A stretch of 64,000 bases of DNA. Origin: Symbiodinium natans. Taxonomy: Eukaryota; Sar; Dinophyceae; Suessiales; Symbiodiniaceae. Position numbers and translations under genes: made by a program. Positions within the stretch are counted from its first letter, which is position 1; every line of letters begins with the position of its first letter. The stretch is from positions 186,001 through 250,000 of the forward strand of contig CAJNDS010002399.1 of NCBI GenBank assembly GCA_905221605.1, read 5' to 3'. Below are positions 13,152-21,700 of this stretch, one piece after another. Below the pieces are notes generated by a model. The model was not told where the DNA came from, did no database searches, and saw only the letters and a list, made by a program, of their open reading frames with translations.

Positions 13152-15520
13152 TTTGTTAATATTTATTTTCGTAAGGCCCGCCCATGGGGTCAGGAATGTT
13201 CCTCTTCTTGATCTGGAAGGTTGAAAGGTTTTGAGAGATCAGGGGTTTGGAGGGTTGAAGGTGATTCCCTAAACCCTAAACCCTAAACCCTAAACCCTAA
13301 ACCCTAAACCCTAAACCTCAAACCCTAAACCCTACACCAAAACCCTAAACCCCAAACCCTAAGACCTAAACACAGTGGGGCGCGCAGGGCTTAAGGGTTG
13401 AGGGTCTGAGGGGTCTGAGGGGCTTACGGAAGGTGTACAAGTGCTTAGAGTTTAGGGTTTTGGGGTTTTGGGGTTTTGGTGCTGGGCCCTAAACCCTGGC
13501 CTGCTTTCCCAAAACTCGATCTGGCAAGCTTTCGAAAGCTTGGAAACCAAGCAAAGTCTGAGTTCCCGCAGTCGGCCAAGGTTCGAGGACCTAAACCCTA
13601 AACCCTAAACCCTAAACCCTAAACCCTAAACCCTAAACCCTAAACCCTAAACCCTAAACCCTAAACCCTAAACCCTAAACCCTAAACCCTAAACCCTAAA
13701 CCCTAAACCCTAAACCCTAAACCCAACCCTAAACCCTAAACCCTAAACCCTAAACCCTAAACCCTAAACCCTAACCCTAAACCCTAAACCCTAAACCCTA
13801 AACCCTAACCCTAAACCCTAAACCCTAACCCTAAACCCTAAACCCTAAACCCTAACCCTAAACCCTAAACCCTAAACCCTAAACCCTAAACCCTAACACC
13901 CTAAACCCTAAACCCTAAACCCTAAACCCTAACCCAACCCTAACCCTAAACCCTAAACCCTAAACCCTAAACCCTAAACCCTACCCTACCCTAAACCCTA
14001 AACTCTAACTAAACCCTAAACCCTAAACCCTAAACCCTAAACCCTAAACCCTAAACCCTAAACCCTAAACCCTAAACCCTAAACCCTAAACCCTAAACCC
14101 TAAACCCTAAACCCTACACCCTAAACCCTAAACTCTAAACCCTAAACCCTAAAACCCTAAGCCCTAAACCCTAACCCTAAACCCTGAACCCTAAACCCTA
14201 AACCCTCAGCTAAGGTTCGTGTCTGGGTGCATGCAGCTGCACGGGCCGGCGAAAAGCCTGCAGCTGGCGAAGATGAGCTACGCGCCTTGGATGGCTATTT
14301 AGGGTTTAGGGTTTAGGGTTTAGGGTTTATAGGGTTTGGGGTTTAACCCCCAACATGTAAATATTCTTCCTTGCAAGGGCAGGAAAGGAATTGTGTTTAT
14401 TCTTGGGCTTCTTAAGCAATTAGCATAGTTAGCGCGGTCTGGGGGGGGGGGGCGGGAGAGGGGGAGAGGGGAAGGAGAGGGGGAGAGGCGGATCGGCGGA
14501 GAGCGGCAGAGGGAAAAGAGGGGGGAGAAGGGGAGAGAGGGGGAGATAGGGTTCAGGGTTACGCGTTTGGGGCGTTCGGGCTTTCCGAAGCCCTAAACCA
14601 AGAGCCCTAGGCCCCCTGACTCCTGGACCACCCACTATAAACCCTACAGCCTAAACCCGAACCCTAAACCCTACACCCTAAACCCCAAACCCCAAACCCT
14701 AAACCCGAAACCCTAAACCCAAAACCCGGACCACAAGGAGAACAAGCTCACCCGGGATGCAGTGAACACGGTCAAAGCCGACTTGCGGACCGGATCTAGG
14801 GTTTAGGGCTGAAGGGGCTTTTGGGGGGGGTTTGAGCGCCTGTCCCGTAAGGGGTAGGCGGGGTTTAGGGTTTAGGGCTTGGGGGCTTGAGGGTTTGGGG
14901 TTTGGGGGTGTGGGGTTTAATGGTTTGGGAGTGCTTGTAGGACACATCAAGCCTCGCTTTCCAAACCCCTGAAACCCTCAACGCTCAACCCGACCCTGAA
15001 ACTCTCAAACCTCCTCAACCCCCCCCCTGAACCCTAAACCTCAAGCCCTTTCAAAATAAAGCCCCCTAAGCCCAAAATCCAAAACCCAAAACCCGAAACC
15101 CAAAACCCTAAACCCGAAACCCTGCACTCCGTTCCCCTTGAACCCTGCGCTCTAAAGCCTCAACCAACATTTCGTGGCTGGGGGCTTCGCATGTCGCGTC
15201 TAGGGTCGAGGCTTCAGGGTTTAGGATTCCGGGTTTAGGGTTTAGGGTTTGGGATTTAGGGTTTAGGGTTTAAGGTGCAGGATGAAGAGCTGATTAGGGT
15301 TTAGGGTTTAAGGTGCAGGATGAAGAGCTGATTGGATTAGGATGCAGGGTTTAGGGTTTAGGGTTTAGTTTTTAGGGTTTAGGGTTTAGAGTTACGGTTT
15401 TAGGGGTCGGGCTTGGGGGCCTCTGAGCGCTCGCCCCTCCGCAGGACGCTGGTCTCCAAGCTGGAGCAGCGACCTTCGGGGCCATCGGGGCCATCAGCGC
15501 TGATCCGCGAGCCCTTGTGA
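57..15520 (+). CDS. Gene 1: single-domain voltage-gated cation channel with EF-hands (spliced, 5' partial)
   Basis: Twenty-one exons (listed separately) join in frame to about 417 residues. In order they give S1, S2 (VLEIVLKFIAYGC), S3 (FDFIIVAISAIE), an S4 sensor with seven arginines mostly at every third position, S5, a pore loop with NGVAW, S6 ending LNVVTG, then two EF-hand loops; the second (DADNSGTIDLEE) is canonical. The family is the Ion_trans (Nav/Cav-like) fold; a single domain followed by EF-hands is common in protists. It should act as a membrane channel opened by voltage and tuned by calcium. The chosen donors are 15 GC, 4 GA and 1 GT; all acceptors are AG|G. It ends at TGA 15518-15520. 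The start is outside the window. Ion selectivity cannot be judged. The closest relative is gene 2 next to it on the same strand, which indicates tandem duplication. Confidence 0.88.
1099..1146 (+). CDS. Gene 1 exon: S1, second part
   Basis: Reads [16 protein letters not shown], matching [16 protein letters not shown] in gene 2 at 29841-29888. Donor GAG|GCCC. In gene 2 the coding sequence continues without a break. Confidence 0.88.
1620..1673 (+). CDS. Gene 1 exon: S1-S2 linker and start of S2
   Basis: Reads ADIPPWLGMLNAFIVCVF; gene 2 has [18 protein letters not shown]. Acceptor GAAG|GCC; donor TTT|GCCC inferred from alignment. Confidence 0.85.
2141..2332. repeat. CCCTAAA array in gene 1 intron
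   Basis: About 27 heptamers with a few variants, ending 16 bp before the S2 exon acceptor. The orientation is C-strand, as in most 3' intron ends here. Confidence 0.95.
2349..2411 (+). CDS. Gene 1 exon: S2
   Basis: Reads VLEIVLKFIAYGCRGFW then RGPQ, the classic S2 end of the Ion_trans fold. The GC donor after CCCGCAG is at exactly the same codon boundary as in gene 2 (31122). Confidence 0.92.
2905..2978 (+). CDS. Gene 1 exon: S3
   Basis: Reads AWWNIFDFIIVAISAIE then TALDIWA plus a split Arg codon. WNxFDFIIV is the hallmark of S3. Acceptor GTGCAG|GCG. The donor (CCCG|GCTTC) was chosen because it gives the same length as gene 2 between the S3 Glu and the S4 Trp. Confidence 0.88.
3137..3245. 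repeat. GGGCTTTA octamer array
   Basis: About 13 tandem copies of an 8-bp derivative of the telomere unit with an inserted C, a uniform local amplification. Confidence 0.9.
3840..3913 (+). CDS. Gene 1 exon: S3-S4 linker and first half of S4
   Basis: Reads SLASSVWGSDAFSVV then RTMRLARAL; three arginines spaced by three start the voltage sensor. Acceptor CCCCAG|G, donor CTGG|GCG. GGCG occurs at both junctions. Confidence 0.9.
4400..4454 (+). CDS. Gene 1 exon: second half of S4
   Basis: Reads ALRGMRFLRVFRYFSAL plus a split Arg. Arginines stay in the three-residue register of the previous exon. The GC donor after CTGAG is shared with gene 2. Confidence 0.93.
4583..4693. mobile_element. MITE-like family A, degenerate copy
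   Basis: The left end reads GGGAGGTTCAGGGTACT and the right end GTACCCTTGAACCTCCAGG, inverted copies of one another. The core contains ACAAGTACAGTTATAATTG as in the copies at 7546 and 59861. Confidence 0.6.
4800..4903. mobile_element. Short dispersed element family B
   Basis: Starts GACCCAGAATAGGCCCT and ends with AAAAAGGGCACCCTTTTCA, CTCCTAG and CTTGGG. The ends are imperfect inverted repeats. The same order of blocks recurs at 58345, 53984, 44934 and 28966. Confidence 0.55.
4903..5230. repeat. Long CCCTAAA array
   Basis: Over 40 near-perfect heptamers directly before the S5 exon acceptor (5253). Confidence 0.95.
5254..5333 (+). CDS. Gene 1 exon: S5
   Basis: Reads VLVLSIVSTINSLLWTMV followed by LLFVIFYS. 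It is one exon here but split by an extra intron in gene 2 (44774-45335). Donor AGCT|GCG shared with gene 2. Confidence 0.92.
5871..5959 (+). CDS. Gene 1 exon: end of S5 and turret
   Basis: Reads FGVILTQLVLDYCRFLAV and then QASGGNVNAVP. Acceptor CTAAG|GC, a telomere heptamer with A changed to G. The donor CCG|GATCC (GA type) was chosen by alignment to gene 2. Confidence 0.82.
6681..6746 (+). CDS. Gene 1 exon: pore helix, first part
   Basis: Reads DCPAELQRYWSSIGRSML then TLFY. Gene 2 has the same segment broken by an extra intron. Acceptor CCCTAG|GAC, donor TAC|GCCTCC. Confidence 0.88.
7254..7330 (+). CDS. Gene 1 exon: selectivity-filter region and start of S6
   Basis: Reads AITNGVAWAETLRPLEDV then SFLAVIF. 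The G-[VI]-x-W motif marks the pore. Gene 2 carries [14 protein letters not shown] here with no intron before it. Confidence 0.88.
7546..7667. mobile_element. MITE-like family A copy
   Basis: A 122-bp unit with inverted ends CTTCGAGGTTCATGAGTACTT-type on the left and AGTACCCGGAACCTCCAAGT on the right, core CTTATAAGTACAGTTATAA. It ends 18 bp before the S6 exon, inside a gene 1-specific intron. Confidence 0.65.
7686..7715 (+). CDS. Gene 1 exon: S6 core
   Basis: Only 30 nt: IFYIIISVF with split codons on both sides. GATC stands at both junctions of the preceding intron (7331 and 7686), while gene 2 reads one uninterrupted CTGATCTTC. Confidence 0.85.
7907..7926 (+). CDS. Gene 1 microexon: S6 end LLNVVT
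   Basis: A 20-nt exon giving LLNVVT plus split codons, the usual end of S6. Donor ACAG|GTGCC is the only clear GT donor in gene 1. Gene 2 has its intron at the same place after VVTG. Confidence 0.83.
7940..8560. repeat. Degenerate G-strand telomere variants
   Basis: An intron filled with TTTTAGGG, GTAGGGTT and related variants, mixed rather than uniform; no coding signal seen. Confidence 0.7.
8802..8881 (+). CDS. Gene 1 exon: post-S6 helix
   Basis: Reads [19 protein letters not shown] then KAFQKRK, the typical cytoplasmic helix after S6. Nearly identical to gene 2 at 49639. Confidence 0.92.
9056..9222. repeat. CCCTTAAA octamer array
   Basis: About 20 copies of an 8-bp variant with an extra T, in gene 1. 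Confidence 0.9.
9436..9507 (+). CDS. Gene 1 exon: EF-hand 1
   Basis: Reads EQMHILQQAFEALDHR then QTNKLEIQ. The loop D-H-R-Q-T-N-K-L-E-I-Q-D lacks the central Gly, so calcium binding is doubtful. A GT donor 4 nt downstream (9512) would add about one residue; the GA donor fits gene 2 better. Confidence 0.87.
9893..10030. repeat. GGGCTTA heptamer array
   Basis: About 18 uniform copies of a T-to-C variant of the telomere unit. Confidence 0.9.
10503..10760 (+). other. Unrecognised exon-like ORF inside a gene 1 intron
   Basis: Following an AG at about 10515, a frame stays open for about 80 codons and closes in a TTTAGGG repeat (stop 10758-10760). It includes ERYLDGTVTAAHTCELAF and AAEHLRFHYYMEGH. 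The composition is protein-like and unlike the flanking arrays. It has no place in the channel alignment, so it is a separate gene fragment or an inserted exon. The family was not recognised. Confidence 0.35.
10865..10905 (+). CDS. Gene 1 exon: between the EF-hands
   Basis: Reads DIQEAMGLDSVGT plus split Arg. Gene 2 has the join uninterrupted as [18 protein letters not shown] occurs at both junctions of the preceding intron. Confidence 0.8.
10998..11090. repeat. Poly-T then G-rich tract
   Basis: A 16-T run followed by about 75 bp of G with few A; simple sequence in gene 1. Confidence 0.85.
11769..11839 (+). CDS. Gene 1 exon: EF-hand 2 helix and loop start
   Basis: Reads FLESLDISTDDIKMLF then TLIDADN. 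With donor AACA|GCAG and the next exon it completes the canonical loop DADNSGTIDLEE. Confidence 0.9.
12586..12607 (+). CDS. Gene 1 microexon: EF-hand 2 loop end
   Basis: 22 nt giving GTIDLE with split codons; it supplies the Gly and the final Glu of the calcium loop. Acceptor AAGAG|GTGGG, donor GAGGA|GCGG. Confidence 0.85.
13122..13156. repeat. (GT)n microsatellite
   Basis: About 14 GT dinucleotides followed by GTTT repeats. Confidence 0.9.
13588..14207. repeat. Longest CCCTAAA array of the window
   Basis: About 620 bp of C-strand heptamers with sporadic CCCTAA and CCCAA variants, ending directly before the gene 1 exon at 14215. Confidence 0.95.
14215..14281 (+). CDS. Gene 1 exon: after EF-hand 2
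   Basis: Reads [20 protein letters not shown] then SY. Matches gene 2 exons 53364 and 54541, which an extra intron separates. Confidence 0.92.
14738..14787 (+). CDS. Gene 1 exon: C-terminal helix
   Basis: Reads ENKLTRDAVNTVKADL plus split Arg, co-linear and equal in length with gene 2 ENKRIK plus [13 protein letters not shown] is at both junctions of the next intron. Confidence 0.8.
15445..15520 (+). CDS. Gene 1 last exon and stop
   Basis: Reads TLVSKLEQRPSGPSG then PSALIREPL and TGA. Acceptor CCGCAG|GACG. Gene 2 ends in a similar Ser-rich tail with LRE before its stop. Confidence 0.8.
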
Positions 15521-15850
15521 CCCTAAACCCCAAACCCTCCCCCCAAAACCCTAAACCCCAAACCCCAAACCCTAAACCCCAAACCCCAAACCCTAAACCC
15601 TAAACCCCCCATCGGCGAAGAAAATGCGAGCCGTGCTTTTTCTTGGCAGCACTCGGGGGGTTGCCATCGCATTCTTGGGGCACAGGCCGAAGGCCGTTCC
15701 GAGCTCCGAGGCAGTCGCAGCCCCCCCCCCCCTCCCGCATTGGGGTTGTTCTACATTGCAACACATTGTAACAACGCAACCTGGGGAGAGAGGGGTAGGG
15801 TTTAGGGTTTAGGGTTTAGGGTTTAGGGTTTAGGGTTTAGGGTTTAGGGT

Positions 15851-15889
<39 letters not shown>

Positions 15890-18645
15890 GGTTCAGGGTT
15901 CAGGGTTCAGGGTTCAGGGTTCAGGGTTTAGGGTTTAGGGTTGTTCTAAATTTGCTGGAGTCGTCCGTAGCCTTAGTTGCGATATTTCATATCTCCGCTC
16001 TTGCGCTTGAGAGAACCAGGGTATGTTCACTCGGATGCCCGTGCCCTCATTCCCCTTTTGGGGCGGTTCGGTTCCCTCATAAGCCCCTTTAAGCAACAAA
16101 AGGGGCACCCTTCGGCATCCCTAAACCCTAAACCCTAAACCCTAAACCCTAAACCCTAAACCCTAAACCCTAAACCCTAAACCCTAAACCCTAAACCCTA
16201 AACCCTAAACCCTAAACCCTAAACCCTGTTCACAGGCTTCTAAGGCCAGCCTAGATGGGGTAGCTAGATGTCCGGTGGCCTGCGCACAATCGGCCACAGG
16301 CCGGCTTGACTTCGAACTACCTAAGGCGCCCTCGTAGATATGGTCACTTCTCTACATTGTGGCCCCTCAAAAGGGCCATGATTTAGACAAATCACCATAT
16401 GCTGTGTATCAACGCCCGGTTTCTGCGTTAGAACAGCCCCTTTGCTGTACCTGGACTCGAGGCCGGGGTTTGCTAATGACTTTCCTGGCGGATCCTGGTC
16501 AGCGCAACTGCGAGAGCTCCCTACCCAAGGGTTAAGGGTTCAGGGTTTAGGGGTTTAGGGGTTTAGGGGTTTAGGGGCCTAGGGGTTTAGGGGCTTAGGG
16601 GCTTAGGGGTTTAGGGGCTTAGGGGCTTAGGGGTTTAGGGGTTTAGGGGTTTAGGGGTTTAAAGGGTTTAGAGGGTTTAGAGGGTTTAGAGGGTTTAGAG
16701 GGTTTAGAGGGTTTAGGCTTTACGGGTTTAGGGGTTTAGGGATTCCCCCCCGAAGCCTTCCCCCCCCCCAAGCCGAAGCCCCTAATCCCACAACCTGAAA
16801 CCCTGAACTCCTAAAACACTAGAACGCTAGGAGCCCCAAACCCTAAACCCTAAACCCTCAACCCTCAACCCCGAAACCCTAAACCCCGAAACCCTGCATC
16901 GATGAGAGGGTGGCTCAGCCGGACAAGGCTTCTGCCAGGTGGACTCTTTCGACGCCCTGCGCCATAGGCGCAGGGCGTTTGCGACAGAGCAGCAGGCTCA
17001 GAGGTTGTTCGGGTTTAGGGTTTAGGGTTTAGGGTTTAGGGTTTAGGGTTCAGGGTTCAGGGTTCAGGGTTTAGGGTTTAGGGTTTCGAGTTCAGCATCT
17101 CAAAGTTCAAGCGTTCACTAGGTTCGCCCTAACCCTACACCCTAACTGCACTCTCAACCCTCAGACCCAAAACCCCAACTTGCCAGCCCAAAACTCAAAA
17201 CTCAAAGCCCTAAACCCCACACCCTACACCCTAACTACACTCTAAACCTTAAACCCTTAAAGCCCGAAAACCCAAGTGCACCCTCAGCCCTCAAACCCCC
17301 AACTTGCAAGCCCAGGCCCTAAACCCTAAACCCTAAACCCTAAACCCTAAACCCTAAACCCTAAACCCTAAACCCTAAACCCTAAACCCTAAACCCTAAA
17401 CCCTAAACCCTAAATTCCAAGCCCTAAACCCTAAATTCCAAGCCCTAAACCCTAAGCCCAGGCCCAGCACGAAGCCCCCAAAAAACCCTCACAGCCACGC
17501 CATCGCGCTGCCGTGCGAAGAAGGCTCTCACCGAAAAAGGGGTTTAGGGTTTAGGGTTTACGGTTTAGGGTTTAGGGTTCAGGGTTTAGGATTCAGGGTT
17601 TTGGGTTTAGGGTCTAGGGGTTTTGGGGTTTGGGGTTTGGGGTTTAGGGTTTAGGGTTTAGTGTTTAGGGTTCAGGGTCTAGGGTCTTTCGGGACGTTGG
17701 TGTGCTAGGGCTTCACGAGTCTTAAGATATTGGTAGGAATGCCCCATGTTCACAGTGCCCCACACCCGCCCCTCCACTCCCTCCTCCCCCCTAAACCTAA
17801 GCCCCAAACCCCTAAACCCTTAAACTACTAACCCGAACCCCGACACCTTAAACCCCAAGCCCCCCCCCCAAAAGCCCTAAACCGCCTGAACCCCAAAGCC
17901 CTGCATATGAGCCCTCAAAACCACTAATGAGCACTCAAGACCACTAAGCCCTAAGGCTCTGACCCCAAAACCTTAAACCCTACACCCCAAACCCCAAACC
18001 CTACACCCCAAACCCCAAACCCTAAACCCTAGACCCCAAATCCTAAACCCCAAACCCCAAACCCTAAACCGTAAACCCCAAACCCTAAACCCCGAACCGT
18101 AAACCCCAAACCCTAAACCCCAAAACCCTAAGCACCCAAAGCACCCAAAGCCCCAAAATCCAAGGCCCGCAACCTCGCACTCAGGCCCAGAAGCCTTAGG
18201 GCCATTTGAAGGCATCCGTCTGTGTGGGGTTTAGGGCTACTACTGCCTAAGCCCCCGCCCCAAAAAAAAAAACAAAAATAAAAACAAAGAAAATAAAAAA
18301 GGCAAAACGGCGACACCCTGAAGCTTGCAAAGCAGCTTGTGAGTAAGCGGCGGCACTGTGAGGTTTTTCTCCCTAAACCCTCAACCCTCAACCCTAGACC
18401 CCTAGACCCTAGACCCTCAACCCTGTACCCCTAGACCCTAAACCCTAAACCCTAAACCCGAAATCCAAAAGAGGAGGTGTGGGGGGGGGGGGTTCCTTCA
18501 TCGCCCTCTCTTTGACAAAAACCCCTAGACCCTAGACCCTAGACGCTGGACCCTGGACCCTAAACCCTAAACCCGAAACCCGAAACCCTAAACCCTAAAC
18601 CCTAAACCCTAAACCCGAAACCCTAAACCCTGAACCCTAAAAGCG
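15521..18645. other. Intergenic region between the two channel genes
   Basis: Holds telomere-variant blocks: TTTAGGG, TTGAGGG and TTCAGGG runs (15798-15945), CCCTAAA (16119-16226), TTTAGGGG runs (16545-16740) and a CCCTAAA array (17317-17415). A family B-like fragment lies near 16040-16110. The ORF at 15624-15812 has no recognisable domain. No promoter motif could be identified. Confidence 0.6.
16928..17010 (+). other. Possible exon, unassigned
   Basis: After ACAAG|GC a frame reads FCQVDSFDALRHRRRAF then ATEQQAQRLF and runs into a G-strand array, the usual layout of exons here. It could belong to gene 2 upstream of 18646 or be unrelated. Confidence 0.35.
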
Positions 18646-18716
18646 ATGGCGAACCTCCCTGGCGACTCGGCGGAGCTTCTCGGGCTGATGGAGCTGCGCG
18701 AGTACCTCGAACTCCA
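18646..18716 (+). CDS. Gene 2 exon: candidate first coding exon
   Basis: Starts [17 protein letters not shown] and continues REYLELQ. A GC donor in CTCCAG|GCCC-like context; CTCCAG is at both ends of the intron (18712 and 18957). Confidence 0.55.
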
Positions 18717-21700
18717 GCCCCTTTGGTCGCCAAGGAGAGTTCGCAAGGGCGGGTTTAGGGTTTAGGGTTTAGGGTTCAGGGTTCAGGGTTTAGGGTTTAG
18801 GGTTTAGGGTTTAGGGTTTACCTAAGTCCTAAGCCGTAAGCCGTAAGCCGTAAGCCCTAAGCCCTGAACCCTAAACCCTAAACCCTAAACCCTAAACCCT
18901 AAGCCCTAAACCCTAAACCCTAAACCCTAAACCCTAAACGGCAAACCGCCTGCGATCTCCAGGTTTGCCAAGCAAGCGCAGCTGCTGGCCGAGATCCGGT
19001 CGGACATGAAGTCCATGCAGCCTGGGATGCGGATTAGGGTTTAGGGTTTAGGGTTTAGGGTTTAGGGTTTAGGGTTCAGGGTTTAGGGTCTAGGGTCTAG
19101 GGTCTAGGGGTCAGGGGTCAGGGTTTAGGGTTTAGGGTCTAGGGTCTAGGGTTGCGGTTTAGGGAGCAGTTTGAGGTCTAGGGGTTACGGCCTTGGGTAC
19201 TTCAAGATTGAAGGTTGTTGGGTTTCTACGATTTCGGGTCCATTGTTTCGGGGTTAGGGTTCATTAAGGGGGTTCACAAACACCAGAGCGCCCCAAACGT
19301 CCTTCATTCATTCGATGGCTGCCACGCCGGAACATTCGCCTCTGTTTGTGAGCGTGTTTTTTGTGATGTTCCCCCTAGAAGGGACCCTTAATCTCATTCC
19401 TCTATGTAACTCCTATATACCTTTTAGGCCCGGTCTACCTAAGTAGCCCGAAACTAACCCTTAAAGAACCCCACTCCTTCAGTCCCTTGAGCGCAGTCCT
19501 CTTTTCTAGGAGTGTAGGCCCTGTAGGTTCCGGGATAGCGAATCATCCCCCATCGCCCCTCACGTAAACCCCCCCCGCCTCCTTTGGTCACGTACAAGCG
19601 TGAGCCCTCAACCCTAAACTCTACACCCTGCACCCTAAACCCTAAAACCCTAAAACCCTAAACCCTAAACCCTAAACCCTAAACCCTGAACCCTAAACCC
19701 TAAACCCTAAACCCCAAGCCCTAAACCCTAAACCTAAATCCCACATTTTATGAAACCCCAGGTCGCTGGCTCCGCACGCCCCCTCTTTCAGCGAGTCACG
19801 GCCCACGGAGCCTAGGCTTTAGAGGTGGTAGGGTTTAGGGTTTAGGGTTTAGGGTTTAGGGTTTAGGATTTAGGGTTTAGGGTTTAGGGTTTAGGGTTTA
19901 GGATTTGGGGTTTAGGGTTTCGGGTGCTTGGGATCTAATAAGGTTTTTGGAGGTTTTTGGGACGGTGTTATGGGTTTAAGGGAGGGTTCTGGGGGTTCAT
20001 GGGTTTCGGGGTGGTGGGGTTTCAGGCAGAATTTAGGGTTGGGGGGTGGCTTGTGGCTTGAGGCTCATTTTTGCTGTGATTGGTGTTGTGGGATGAGGAG
20101 GCCACCTGCATTCTGGAGAGTCTAAGCCAGGTTAGAGCCTGATAAACCCTAAGCCCTAAACCCTAAACCCTAAACCCTAAACCCTAAACCCTAAACCCTA
20201 AACCCTAAACCGCTCGGACCGGGGTCTGTGCAGCCCAGGAGTCCACGCTTGGGTACTACCCACGGACGAGGTCCACCACCTTCTCCCTCTTTGGCCACTT
20301 TGAGGCCGGGCTTGGAGGTTTTGTAGGGTTTAATTAGGGTTTAGGGTTTAGGGGTTTAGGGTTTAGGGTTTAGGGTTTAGGGTTTAGGGTTTAGGGTTTA
20401 GGGTTTAGGGTACCTCCCCTGCGGTTTAGGGTTTCGGGTTTGGGTTTCGTGTTTTGGGTTCAGGGTTCCGGGTTTAAGGTACTTGGAGGTCGTGTTCAGA
20501 GCGAGCTATGGCAGCTTGAGCTGCCCTACCTAGAACCCCAGATGTACCCGCCAATTACGCCTCAGACCAAGTACACCTCAGACCGCGTCAGAGACAAACC
20601 CAAAACCCAAAACCCAAAACCCAAAACCCAAAACCCAAAACCCAAAACCCAAAACCCAAAACCCAAAACCCCAAACCCAAAACCCAAAACCCAAAGCCCA
20701 AAACCCTAAACCCTAAACCCTAAACTCAAAACCCAAAACCCTAAACCCAAAACCCAAAACCCTAAACCCTAAACCCTACTGAACCGTGAGCCCGAGGAGC
20801 AAGCCAAGGCCAACGCGGGGGCTCCTCTGAAGCCGGCAGCGGAGCTGGTGCCGCTGCTGCGTTGGGGGAGGGGGTGCTTTTTGAACCCTAAACCCTAAAC
20901 CCTAAACCCTAAACCCTAAACCCTAAACCCTAAACCCTAAACCCTAAACCCTCAACCCTAAACCCTCAACCCTAAACGCTAAACCCTAAACCCTAAACCC
21001 CAAACCTCAAACCCTAAACCCTAAACCCTAAACCCTAAACCCTAAACCCTAAACCCTAAACCCTAAACCCTAAACCCTAAACCCTAAACCCCAACCCCAA
21101 ACCCCCAAACCCCCAAACCCCCAAACCCCCAAACCCCCAAACCCTACCGTCACCATAGCTGCCCCTGTTCTAGGATTCCAGGTTGCACCGCAGTTCGAAA
21201 CCTGTGAGGGTCGGATTGGGGGCTTGGGTCGTCGGTCGTTTCTCCGAGGCATCTTTAGCTTATCTATAAACTCGCAACCCTGAGCCCGCAACCTTAAGCC
21301 CAAAGCCCTAAGCCCTAAGCCCTAAGCCCTAAGCCCTAAACCCTAACCCCTACACCTAAACCATAACCCGGTGGGGGGTTCTTTTTGGGTATGTTTTCGT
21401 TTTTTTGAGTATTTTTTGGTTTTCTAGACCCTAAACCCTAACCCTTAAATCCTAAAACCCAAAAACCCTAAAGCCCTAAAACCCTAAAACCCAAAAACCC
21501 TAAAGCCCTAAAACCCTAAAACCCTAAAACCCATAAAACCCCTAAACCCCAAAACCCCAAAACCCTAAAACCCTAAAACCCTACAACCCTACAACCCTAC
21601 AACCCCCCTACAACCCCCGTACAACCCCCGTACAACCCCCGTACAACCCCCGTACAACCCCCCTACAACCCTACAACCCTACAACCCTTGAACCCTTGAA

